A DNA stretch of 64,000 bases, from positions 19,932,979-19,996,978 of the forward strand of contig CM049321.1 in NCBI GenBank assembly GCA_026874595.1, read 5' to 3'. The DNA comes from Sipunculus nudus (lineage: Eukaryota; Annelida; Sipuncula; Golfingiida; Sipunculidae). This document shows, piece after piece, positions 23,145 through 34,043 of the stretch (position 1 is the stretch's first letter; every line of letters starts with the position of its first letter). Made by a program: the position numbers and the translations under genes. The notes beneath the pieces were generated by a model, which was given only the letters and a program-made list of their open reading frames with translations, was not told where the DNA came from and ran no database searches.

Positions 23145-25444
23145 ATCAAGGTCTGTGCAAGAATAACTGCTACAACTTGGTAGTATGAAGATGCTCTGCA
23201 CTGTATATAACTAACCTTAACATTACATGTGACACACTTATCATCAAGAACCATTAATCCCTCACTGTGTATAAAGCCAGTCTAAATTTTTCAAATAAAT
23301 TTGGTGCATTGCCAGTTTTTTGCAAGGATGACTAGGGAACCAGCCTACATTGGTGCTAAGCTTGAAGGGAACACAGTTAGGCAACCAAGCATAAATGCTC
23401 CAAACTTATTTTAGCTACTAGTGTTAATTTGACTTATATGACTTTGTACATACATGTATATTCATATCATAATCCTAAACTAAGCTACAAACAACACTCC
23501 ATCATTAGGGCAATAATTAAATAATGTATATAGACACAATTAATATTAAACATACAATCACAAGAGATACCTATATAAAAATATCATATAAGGCTTAACC
23601 AACTTAGAATAAAAACTTAACAGAATAATGTAACATTTATCAAATCCTCATATTTTTCTATATCATTTTACAAGGAGTAAATGTTATATATCAAACAGAA
23701 CATAAATCGCTTCTGCACATTTACAAATACACTTGGTGCAACAACAGCAAAACTATGGTTACAACACATCAACATTACTGTAAGGGTTTTACACAGTGCA
23801 TTAGTGACATTAACATTTACACCTGTCTTTATGTTTAAAGGAAAACCACCAATAATATGCAGCACTTCCAGACCCTCATCTTATATGAAAACATAAATAA
23901 TAGCAGCAACTACACTAGTGACTGGGGGGGGGGTGAGCTATTAGAGGGCCATTCACATACAGTGGAAACTGTATGAAAAACCCTTTGTGTATTAAGTCCA
24001 GTTTTGGCCAGTCCCATGGGTGGTCTCATAACAGAGGTTTCACTGTATTTGCTATTTGCAATCTGTATTGAGCATTTTGGACATTTCAGTTCAACTAAAC
24101 CATGAAATTTAGGAAATTCTATATCCAAAAATTATAAAAGTGCTAGTAACACATTTTTGTCATATAAATTTCAGGTTACGATTGGTTGTTGCCAGGTATG
24201 GTTACTGACAATAATAGCAGAACATATAGAGAGAGCTGATCCTTTGGAACATTAATCAATATGAGAACAGTAAAATCTACATCTTCATTCACACATTACT
24301 TAAGCTTCAGCATAACATTCAGTGACACAACAATTAAGACAAAGACCTCTATTTTATAGAGGTTACACATGAATATTAAAACAAGATCTTCAAGCATAGC
24401 TAAAGAGACAACAATTACTCAAAGATTAGTTTCACATCTATCCGACAGGTGGCAGCACACTACAAACACTGAACTGAGATCATTCCTCACCCCCAAACTC
24501 TTCTGCAGTATTATAATTTCAATCTGAACATATAAATATGACATGTTTTCCAGCTGGAATTCTCTAGAATTTTTACTAGGACATTCTTCAATTGAAACAT
24601 ACCCCATGCATAATCTAAACGTTGATTCATGCAAGAAATATTGTTAAATTATTTTTGTGACAATATCAGAAACTGTTTTGATAATACAACCATAAATTTA
24701 CATTTTCTATTAATTTAAAATGCTTCATTAAAGGAAAGTTTTTAAATCATGATAAGGTAAATATTCCATTTAAAGGATAAGTTCTCACAGCTAGAAATGT
24801 GGCTGATGGTACCATATCCCTTTACAGCCTAAATTGATAACTGTACTCTGCAGCCCACTGACATGCCCATACAGCAACACAAGGAAAATGTGTCTGACAC
24901 TATGTGTTCGGATGAAACATGCAACACCACCTATCTTCACTTTAATGAACTTCAGATATATCTTTGGCACAGCCATGATCACAATCATATATGACAAGTA
25001 TATATGTAATTGAAAATGTTACATAATATCAAGAATTCACTTTTTCTAAATAAACTTAACATTGCTTTGACATACTGTTATACAACTATAAAGTGTCATG
25101 ACTTCCCAACATTAGAAGAAGTGAACCTTAATATAAATTTTCAGTAGCACATAGCATAGTTTGAATAGGTTCCTGGTGTAGGTATACATGTGGTCTTTGA
25201 CTACCTTTCTAGTTTCTGAACATGGTAAAATGCTCAGTGCTTGCATTGTCCTTTATATGATATTTATAGTTCCAAATTGGGGTATGTATGGCCTGTTCTG
25301 TTTTAGATAAATTCCTTTACTGAGAAAAGAATATGGGAGTCAAGAGGTGGGAGGAGGGTTATGGCACAAAAACACAGAGGTAGCTAAGTTTAAAGAAAAC
25401 TGAGATTTAATTATGTTAGGTTTATACCTACTTGTACCTGATTA
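23145..25444. other. Intergenic, downstream of the ASB-like gene
   Basis: AT-rich, with a G run at 23923-23933 and a TACAGT...CACTGTA-ended fragment near 23957-24050 ('gtggtctcataacagaggtt'). The ASB-like 3' UTR must begin at 25444 going left; no clear polyadenylation signal was chosen. Confidence 0.5.
24836..24950. repeat. Dispersed repeat, copy 2
   Basis: Counterpart of 20565-20680 in the same orientation ('aactgtactctgcagcccac', 'gcccatacagcaac', 'catgcaacaccacctatctt'). The function is unknown. Confidence 0.5.
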
Positions 25445-26476
25445 TTATAATATATCTTTCAACAAAATGTAATCTTTTAGAATGGCTGGATAGCTCAGTT
25501 TCTTCAGATCTGACATCAAGTTAACACCTAGTAGTCTCCGCATGACACCACGAGTCAACTCCTTCAGGGTCTGTGGGGAGGTTGTGATACTCTGCAGCCA
25601 ATCAGCAAGCTCCTGATTTTTAACCGAAGTCAATTTAAATCCGCTGTGGATCCATCTCTCGAGATGCAGCTGACAACCAGATGCAACGATTGCCTGAGCG
25701 ACCTCCAACTGACCTTTCTCGACGGCCACCTGGAGGCAAGTTTTACGGGTAATGGGATTTATGATATTAACCCGGCAGTTTTGTTGCAGAAGCACAGACG
25801 ATATGTTTGTAAAACCTTTCATAATAGACAGCATAAGTGGCGCCATCTTATGGCGACCAACTTTGTCAACATGTGCTCCAAAACTGATCACTAATTGGAC
25901 GAGATCAACATGCCCAGTGTTAACAGCCAGAAATAAGGGAGTTGCTCGGTGCCTGTCTGAACGATTCACATATGAACCCTTTTGTAGCAGGATTTGAATT
26001 ATACTAAAATATGCTTCATCTTGCTCACCATGGGAAGTGTTCAGTAACGCCACCTGCATTGGTGTTCGTCCCCAATGGTCAGTAGCATTAATGCTCGCTT
26101 TGGCTTCCACTAATTTTTTAACGACTGCAAGCAAACCTTTACCAGCAGCGAGGTGTAACGCAGTCCGCCATTGGTTATCAGTGCTATTGACCTTACAGCC
26201 ATAACTGAGTAAAGTCTCAACTACCGATTCGTGTTCCATTCCCACCATAAGCGGTGTCTGCCCATGACGGTTCTTGATATCAGGCGACGCTTTTATGGAT
26301 AACAGAAACTGAAGCATTTCACTGTCACCGTTTTCTGCTGATATATGCTGTGGATAAGATCCATCAGAAAACTGGCAGTTTGGGTTGACACCCTCGTTGA
26401 GTATATAATGTTTCACGCGACTCACCTGGCCTTTCCGGAGTGCATTAAAGAAATGCTTGTATACATTCTCTCTCAT
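25445..26476 (-). CDS. Ankyrin-repeat and SOCS-box protein (ASB-like)
   Basis: Single uninterrupted 343-aa frame. Residues 5-276 hold about eight ankyrin repeats; clear ones are 71-101 (HGQTPLMVGMEHESVVETLL), 102-134 (RTALHLAAGKG), 135-174 (WGRTPMQVALL, with a short insertion) and 175-208 (ATPLFLAVNTGHVDLVQLV). The C-terminus (about 302-340) is a SOCS box: BC-box-like LKELTRGVMRRLLG, then a Cul5-box-like LSYPAILKDYIL. ASB proteins are substrate receptors of Cullin-5/Elongin B-C ubiquitin ligases; the ankyrin face binds the substrate. The BC box has T where many family members have Cys. Start: ATG at 26474-26476 in context ttcaccATG. I cannot assign it to a numbered vertebrate ASB. The frame has no visible introns, and no poly-A tail or target duplication was noticed that would mark a retrocopy. 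The substrate is unknown. Confidence 0.85.
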   Translation of the reverse strand: MRENVYKHFFNALRKGQVSRVKHYILNEGVNPNCQFSDGSYPQHISAENGDSEMLQFLLSIKASPDIKNRHGQTPLMVGMEHESVVETLLSYGCKVNSTDNQWRTALHLAAGKGLLAVVKKLVEAKASINATDHWGRTPMQVALLNTSHGEQDEAYFSIIQILLQKGSYVNRSDRHRATPLFLAVNTGHVDLVQLVISFGAHVDKVGRHKMAPLMLSIMKGFTNISSVLLQQNCRVNIINPITRKTCLQVAVEKGQLEVAQAIVASGCQLHLERWIHSGFKLTSVKNQELADWLQSITTSPQTLKELTRGVMRRLLGVNLMSDLKKLSYPAILKDYILLKDIL

Positions 26477-26745
26477 GGTGAAGAGATTTGACTTGCACTA
26501 GATTTTTCACAACTTTGAGTTAGATTGTAGTATTTGACATAATTATGGGTTCATAATCCACTTTGGTGTATATCTCTTATGAAAGACACAAAGGGCATAC
26601 ATGGAGAATTTCTTCATAAAGCACCTCATCCAAATCTACACACATCAGTTGGAACACCTGAAAAATAAAAATAAAATATATCTATATATCTTTAGAGTAG
26701 GCAATACAGAGTTTTGTAATGAAGTATCTCATCCAGAATTACATA

Positions 26746-28518
26746 CCGTAAAACGGGGTTACTTTGGCCCTTGGAGGGTAACTTTGGCCCACCTAAAAAA
26801 AAGTGTTTTAACACCACTCTTTATGGTTTTAGATTATATTTAACTGATTATATGTATTTCCTTTAAAAAGAGTGAAGTCTTTTCTTTCATACATGCTCTA
26901 CGTGGTTGAACATTAGTAAGTTTTTAGGTCACAGTTTGTAAGTTTCTGAAGGTATAACAAATCTATGTTTTTTCACATCTAGGCAAACTTTTAATGCTTC
27001 ACGGAATGCATCTACAGCATCACCTTTGTGCTGTTTCTTTAATACTGTCCATGGTCTGAGTGATACATCTATGTGTAAACAAATATATTTTGAGTGTAAT
27101 TTAATTCTTTGAAACCTGTTTTTTTTTTCACTAAGGTAACTTTGGCCCACTAACATGGGGTTACTTTGGCCCACTTTATATTAATTCTATTTTAGGTATA
27201 TATTCAATTTTAATTGATAAAAAAGTGAGGTTTGATTCTGGTACATTAAGACAGGCAGAACTAAAACATATAAATACTTTAAAAAAACATTAAGACTTTT
27301 AGAACTCCCCATCCTAAACAGATTTAGTTTTATCAGACCTTAGTGTTCTGGCCATGTCTTATCTAGATGATCAAATCTTTCTTATTTTCAAACCAATGAT
27401 TTTTTTTAATATGGGATTCATTGTAGATTTGCATTTGCTTTCAAAGGTATCAATTAAACCATTATTTTTCATTTATTTTTTAGGCAACCGCTTCCATTGT
27501 TTTTACATGACAGCTTAACTTTTAAGTGTACACATGCTGGATTCTCTCCATTTCAGTTCTGGACTATGTGACAGGGAAGTAGCACAGGAAAATCCTTGTG
27601 TCACCAAGAATAGGTTTATCCTGAATCCAGTTAGAGCTCATTAGTCAAGCTCCACCTGGAAGTAGATTTACCATCCTCTGGAGTCTGGGTGTGTAATCAT
27701 CCTCATTGCTGGGTCATTTGTGAGTGAAACATGGCTGCAGGGCACAGCCATACCATTAGGCCTACAGAATGCTAACTCTGGTGGGGTTGACAATGGAATC
27801 TCTTGTGATTCTTGGGCTGAAATATGATATCCCCTTCTTTTGAGTCCTGTTCTATATCCCACCGAATATGAAACCAGTAATTACACCAGTAGTTAAGATG
27901 TTAACTTTTAAAAGTGGTTTCCTAGTAGCTGAATTTTATAAAAAATAAATCTGTCATTTCTACATGTAGATTTTAGGAATTCTATACATGTGGCATCAGC
28001 TAATCACATTAAGCACACTTTTAATAGTTTTATCTTGTTGCTTTTTTATATATTTTAGTTATATTTACTGTCTGAGCAATTTCTATTATTGCTTGGACAC
28101 TGAAAGTGAAAATTTTGTTAAAAGTTAGAAATATGTCCAAATCTTGGTATTGGATACCAAAGAGCTGTGTGGTCTTATGTGCTCAAAATATGTTTTACCT
28201 TCTTCACTTTTAAATTTTTTATTGAAGTATACTCTTAGTTACTTGGTGAGAATGTTAATGGTTATATATTTACTCTTGGGATTTAAAATTTTGAGTTTTA
28301 TTTTTTAAAACACCTTCCTTGGCCAATGTAACCCCAGGACCTGAAGTCAAAATAGGTTGGGACTATGAATAAATCACTTTGGACATCATAAAAAATATGT
28401 TCAAGTTCAGATAATAATAATGCCTTATAGGGAAGTCTACCTGTAGGCTTTTAACTGTGGTTCTTTGAAACAATACTAAAACATGAAAATTTTGGGCCAA
28501 AGTAACCCCATTTTACGG
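26746..28518. mobile_element. TIR transposon with TA target duplication, non-autonomous
   Basis: A 25-base terminal inverted repeat starting CCGTAAAACGGGGTTACTTT at 26746 and its complement ending at 28518 differ at one base, and TA flanks both sides (26744-26745, 28519-28520). TA duplication points to Tc1/mariner-like transposition. The internal motif GGTAACTTTGGCCCA recurs at 26767-26790 and twice in 27133-27176. No complete transposase is visible; the longest internal frames (81 aa at 26929-27174 and 64 aa at 27668-27862, both minus) are not recognised. Confidence 0.75.
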
Positions 28519-28553
28519 TATCTATGTTGTTCCATCTATAAAATTAAAATAAA

Positions 28554-29416
28554 AACAAGAGCACCACAAACGTGCATAATACCCCCATTGTGTATCTGGT
28601 GACCACTGACCTTATGAAATATGCAAGACTTTTGATTAGAAGGTAATTCAGGTGAGGAACTCTGTTGGTAAATGTGTATAATGAGTTTCATGAAAATCCA
28701 ATTGATTTTGGTAAGCCACCAAGGTGCCTCGGGCCTAAGTGTGGTGACTTCTCACCTCATTAAATATACAAGGATTTTGCTGGAAATCAAACTTAGGTGA
28801 GATATATTATTGATTAATATTACTGATGAGACTGCCATTGCCAAATTTGGACAAAATTTAAGTTATTGATTTTTTATTTATGCTTATTACTTCAAAAATT
28901 TGCAAAATTCAGATCTAATTTTGGGTCAATAATTGAATCTTGATTAAATAAAGTTATATTCCTGAAAAAAAGTCTCCAGCTTCAGCAATTCTCATGTTAG
29001 GTGAGTAAATATATTTCCTGATTTTTAAAAATTGCATTATATTTGGGCTCATAACTTCAAAATAATACCCAATAATGAACTAATTTTTGGTATGTTCATA
29101 GAAAATGTATGGAAGAATATGAATGCAAAATCTGATCAAAAACAGATCAGTGGTTTTGATATTAGGCAGCCTTGAAGTGTAACATTGGCTTTTTCATGGA
29201 AAACGGAGGTTTTTCCTTTATATCTCAAAGGAACGAAGTCCTAATGACCCAATTTTTGGTATGGTAGAAGATTTTGGGGGTCTCTTATGGTATGCAAAAT
29301 TTTGGAGTGGTAGGTCCAAAGATTTTAAAACGTGCCCTGTTAACGGACGGTCGGACGGACGACGGACAAAGGACCAAGTCTATAGCTCAGATGACTTATA
29401 GTCAGCTGAGCTAAAA
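28554..29416 (-). repeat. Dispersed element with terminal hairpin (AGCTCAG family), copy 1
   Basis: On the minus strand it opens with the hairpin AGCTCAGCTGACT-ATA-AGTCATCTGAGCT (29384-29412), then a TCCGTCCGACC-type run, and ends TATTATGCACGTTTGTGGTG plus CTCTTGTT at 28554-28590. The body (aaggaacgaagtcctaatga, accaaaaattggg) matches the copy at 37.6 kb. No coding frame. The superfamily is not assigned. Confidence 0.65.
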
Positions 29417-32400
29417 ATGACATATACTGAAACAGATAAATACAAGTACCATGAACAATACAGACATACATAAAACACGAAAAGAAAATGGTTAATTTTT
29501 TTTAAATTAGACATTTTTTGCTGCTTATCACTGATTATAAGGACATTGCTACAGAATGTATTGCTTGACTATGGTTATCAAGTGCTACTGTAAAGTATGT
29601 TGAGAGTTAACCCTACAGATTATTGGAGAGATCTGTCAAAATATGTTTAGGCACATATTCCTAGGGTAGTATGGAGACACCAAATAAAAACTATACATAT
29701 TACCATTGACTAGATTAGGACCAAAATTACAGCTGAATGATCAGTATGCCAGAAAGTATGGTCATTTAATACTGTGAAGAAAATAAGATACGGCTTTTAT
29801 CTCAACAGCCTCCTGAAATCTTCTGGTTAACACTTTAACTCATGGAGTTAAAAATATGTAAAACATTCACAGACACATATTAAGATGAGATATTGATGCA
29901 GTTTGATACATGGTAAGTTTACTTTCTATATAAGATTATAAGAATAAATTTATAACACCAAACAAACACTAGCATTACATAATTGTTACATATCAACATG
30001 TCAGGACAACTCTCACTATAGTGTACTGTAGCTCTTTATAAAAATACCAATCATAGTCAAGTTAAACACACTGCAGCAAATTAGGACAAAATACCCTTCC
30101 AATTGAAAATCAACATGAAATTGGAAAACCCTTTCAAGGTGGTATGTTATATAATTTTTGGATAAAAATATTGTTTTGATATATCATAACTTTATCATAA
30201 GGTGAATTTCTCTTGTTTTCTAACAGGATCTTCAAATCCATGAAGGAATCATGATTTTTTTAAACTTAACTTGCAATAGTTCTTGTATCAGCAGCCAAGA
30301 AATCATGTTCCTAGAATTACGTTCAGTTGTGCAGCTGTGGGCAATGCTTAATATACTCATATGTAACTGCATAGGCAATCTGATTCTATGGACCACAAAT
30401 TGGTACTCACTAAAAAAGCAACTGAGGAGTCCATTGATATAAAGGCTATATTTTTCTATGACAAAACCTTTCCACTACTCCTGTCCACCTGTTTTTTTTG
30501 TGATTATTTTTGTGAGTCAAAGAATGCCAAAACTGTTTGCTGCTAGGGCAGAAAGAGGAAAATGCATAATATTATCTTTTATGAAAATAAAAACCTACTT
30601 TACGCAATTTTTCTGTAAACAATTTAAAACCATTTTATGCGTAACTATTTTATTCTGTTGTGACATCACAGATGTGTGGCATAAAAGAGGCATCCATATT
30701 TATGGGATCAATGATCAAGAGCTGCTGACCCCTGTCCTGTCTACAGTGAAACGTACATTCTCCTCATGCATGCACTTCACTGTTACGTCACATATCTGTA
30801 TCAAAGGAGGATAACAATGGTTTGATGCCATGAACCACAGATATAAATTAGACATCTTAACCAGGCACTAAACTGCTAAGGGGAATAATATGTGTATCCA
30901 TAAGTAGGTAAGATAAAAAAAAGGTCTTTTCCTCTTTCCTCACCAGTTCAAGTTTTATTTAGCATGTTTGTTTTATGTGGAGAAATTGGGAAAAATCAGT
31001 TGGACAAGGTGGGGGGGGGGGGGAACGGCCTAGGCTATTATAGTCTATATTAATTTTACAGAAAATTACAAAAAAATACTTATATGGGCTATTTAGGCAG
31101 ATATGTAAGCAGATGTACAGTTTTCATTAGCAACTCACCATGTTGCCCAGGCTTTTACATATAGGGATTCATAATATTCAACAATCCTGTAATCTGCCTC
31201 AATTAAAAGATGGGGGGGGGGGGGGGGGGGATAGCCACAAATGCCAAAACAGGCAAAAGAAAAGATTCGAAAAAGATAATGCAAATATTGGATAAAATTA
31301 TTATTACATGCTCTAGGGGGTCTGAAATTAGATTATCTTGCGTAGCTTGGTGGTTAAGAAGTTCTTACGTCTTTCTTTATATGATTTCTACCCATCTGCA
31401 TTGAAAAACAAAAATACTTCTAAGAATATATGGGCACCCACCTGTCAAAAAGTGTAAACATACATCGAAACTTGGGTCAAGGCCACAGAGTGACCCTAAG
31501 GTCAAATGATGTCATTTCCGTAAACAAAGTCACGCGTGCACTAGATGCAATCCGGTTGAGCCAACTTAGGTCCGGATAAAACAGAAAATGTTTCACAAAC
31601 GAATGTTAAATTATACTGTTGTAAATAGCCTACATAGATTAAATAGGCTCCTTTTATAAATGAGACCAAAATTTTGCAGATATGTGTTTGATTCATAATT
31701 TTGTATTACATATTGCAGACGGTACATGCTGTAAGGGATGTTGTTTAAAGCCTTAAGATTGCAATCTGACAAGAAGAAAAGGACTGTTTCTTGTCAGTGC
31801 TAATCACAGGTTTGTTACATTCCATGACCCCAGAAATCTAATTTTGCGCATATTATTTTAATATTATTTGTATGACTATGGATCTGAATGTTACATTTAT
31901 TGTTTATTGATAGAGAGAGAGAGTGTGTGATTTTTTGTCTCCAGGATCAATGTACAGTTTACTGCACTGTCAGTCAAAAGTCTGAAATATTGAAGAATTG
32001 ATTCAGTCATGATGATATATCTGTCTGTATCTCACATAATATCTGTACTCAGAAATAAAATGTCATAGTATGCTCACACTTTATTTCTGCTTCATCAACC
32101 TATAATGACAATTAGGCTATTGGATTGGGTATACTTAGTAAAAAAACCCAGTGTAACTGGTAGAACCTCAAAGTAAAAATTAGTAAACTTAAAATCTTTC
32201 TGGGAATGAATATGGGCTCCACTATAAAAACCGGGCTACACCCAAAATCATACTAAGGCAAGGCTAATTCTTAAAAATAATGTCTCTTGGTCTTTTTAAA
32301 TGTATTACATGATAAATGAACAACATATCAACATCTACCTTCATGGTTCATGTTTCTTCTTTTCCAAATATCCTGTCAACACCGATCTTGTCTCACATGA

Positions 32401-32756
32401 CGCCATCTTGAAACAACAGTGCGCAGCATAGTCTCTTGCAACAACTTGGAACATCAACCCAATATCTGAAGAATCAACGAGAAATAATGAAAAAGCACAT
32501 TTACCTATACATCCGTGCTTTCCTTTTTTTCTGTCAAACACCACATTTATTTTCATTATGTACCCTGGGTGCATCTCACGAAAATATGGATGTCGAAAGT
32601 CAAATGTGACATGTCTTATTGCATCACCTCAATTTATCATCCTTTTCTACTATATTACTATCTTGTCATATTATCTATTTCATGTACATTTCATGTATTA
32701 TTTTTACTTACCTTAATCAACAATATAATACACTATGTACACTTGGTCATTATTCT
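29417..32756. other. Intergenic between the hairpin element and the DDE transposase
   Basis: Poly-G runs at 31010-31023 and 31213-31230. At 32350-32420 (minus) a CAAGATGGCGTC start-like motif opens a frame of about 21 codons before a donor-like AAG|gtagat; it may be a first exon, but nothing links it to a gene. No other gene recognised. Confidence 0.45.
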
Positions 32757-34043
32757 TCATTTAGTACAAAATTTACACACGGCGTTTGAACATTGCCCGT
32801 TGTATAAACCAGCCGCATCCCGCATGAATTGCACAAAAATGTCATTGTTCACATTGCGCTCCCTCCACATGTACACACTTAAATATCCCGACAACATCTC
32901 AGGCTTCACTCCCAATTTTGGCATCGTTAGACCATGCTTTACCTTTTGCCAACACCCCTCAATACCATTCGTATGGCAGCCGGTTACCGGGTCTTTAAAT
33001 GTTTCACTATGGTTCACCGTCAGATGCCCATAGCCCATCTCTTTCAATTGACTATATGATTTCCAACAGTCCGAGTATATCACAGAGCCTCGGGCGACGT
33101 GTTTTTTTATAATCGGGAGTAAGGTATTTGCACTCCTGTCAGGTACTGTACACATGAACAGTTTCGATATATTTTCCCTTTCTCGACCTCCCAGAACCCA
33201 TCCGCCCCTCACCTGATGGCCACAGTGATACTTTCTTTGGGCAAATTTACTTTCGTCAATTTCTACAATGATTCCCGGACCTCCGATCTGTGCACCTTGC
33301 TCAGTCTCTCGTAACAACACCTCCTCGCAAACCTCGCGACTAAAGCTGGCCCAGTCCACAATGGTATTAGGACTCAAGCCAGTCTGGTAACGGATTTGGT
33401 TGTGCATTAACCCTATTGTCCAAAAATAAGTCAGGTCCAGAATCTCCTCAATACTGAGCTTTGACATGGCAAACCAGGTGCCATGTCGAACTGATAATTT
33501 CATGTTATGCTTTGGCCGTCTTTTTTGGCAGCGCCATTGGTAGCCATCACCACAGTCTTTTGTGTTAACCGATACCAGTTTCATTTCACTTTGACAAACA
33601 GGGCAGGTTCTTCTTTTCGGTACTAAACATTTCTCCATTAGCCAGGTTAAACATGACTCCTTTGACGACAGTACATTTCGCACTAGGAAGGTATGCGAAA
33701 TGTGACATGAGGATGTCACTGCATCACCTTTACCGAAACTTCCAACAGTAAAACTACATTGGGTCGCACTATCTTTCTGATTCACCCCATCTGTGTTCAA
33801 ACCCACAGACCTGACGGAGGGGCCCCCACACGATGGCAAACACCTCGTTTGGCTTTCTTCTGTTGCTTTTTCCAATCTTCTTTTCTGCAACATGAGTCTA
33901 ATCGCTCGGGGACCTTTAAACTTTTTCGCTCTTTCGGCTTCATTATCCTCACACTTGCGTTTAGACGGTATCGATGCCATTGTTTCATTTACAACACCTT
34001 GGATCTTGTCCCTGACAGACGTGTTACCTGTAGGTTTATCCAT
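32757..34043 (-). CDS. Merlin/IS1595-type (ISXO2-like) DDE transposase, intact 428 aa
   Basis: Uninterrupted frame from ATG (34041-34043, context cccATGG) to TGA. The N-terminal 120 residues are basic and low-complexity. A zinc-ribbon-like segment follows (CPVC at 147-150, RC at 171-172). The ISXO2-like catalytic core then follows: D263 in VEIDESKFAQRKYH, the GGWVLGG strand, D325 in VIYSDCWKSY, and E362 in HTNGIEGCWQKVKHGL, so all three acidic residues are present. Eukaryotic proteins with this core are Merlin transposases (bacterial relatives IS1016/IS1595) or host genes derived from them. I could not find convincing terminal inverted repeats or an 8-9 bp target duplication in the flanks, so it may be an immobilised or co-opted copy. 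Function beyond transposase-like chemistry is inference. Confidence 0.8.
   Translation of the reverse strand: MDKPTGNTSVRDKIQGVVNETMASIPSKRKCEDNEAERAKKFKGPRAIRLMLQKRRLEKATEESQTRCLPSCGGPSVRSVGLNTDGVNQKDSATQCSFTVGSFGKGDAVTSSCHISHTFLVRNVLSSKESCLTWLMEKCLVPKRRTCPVCQSEMKLVSVNTKDCGDGYQWRCQKRRPKHNMKLSVRHGTWFAMSKLSIEEILDLTYFWTIGLMHNQIRYQTGLSPNTIVDWASFSREVCEEVLLRETEQGAQIGGPGIIVEIDESKFAQRKYHCGHQVRGGWVLGGRERENISKLFMCTVPDRSANTLLPIIKKHVARGSVIYSDCWKSYSQLKEMGYGHLTVNHSETFKDPVTGCHTNGIEGCWQKVKHGLTMPKLGVKPEMLSGYLSVYMWRERNVNNDIFVQFMRDAAGLYNGQCSNAVCKFCTK

Noticed and set aside
32341-32420. Short minus-strand frame starting MASCETRSVLTGYLEKKK at an AAGATGGCG motif
   Set aside because: It stops after about 21 codons, just before a weak donor. 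It could be a 5' exon of the ASB-like gene, but no acceptor with a good pyrimidine tract was found near its start codon.
32515-33033. 172-codon plus-strand frame
   Set aside because: Antisense to the C-terminal half of the DDE transposase and lacking any family signature.
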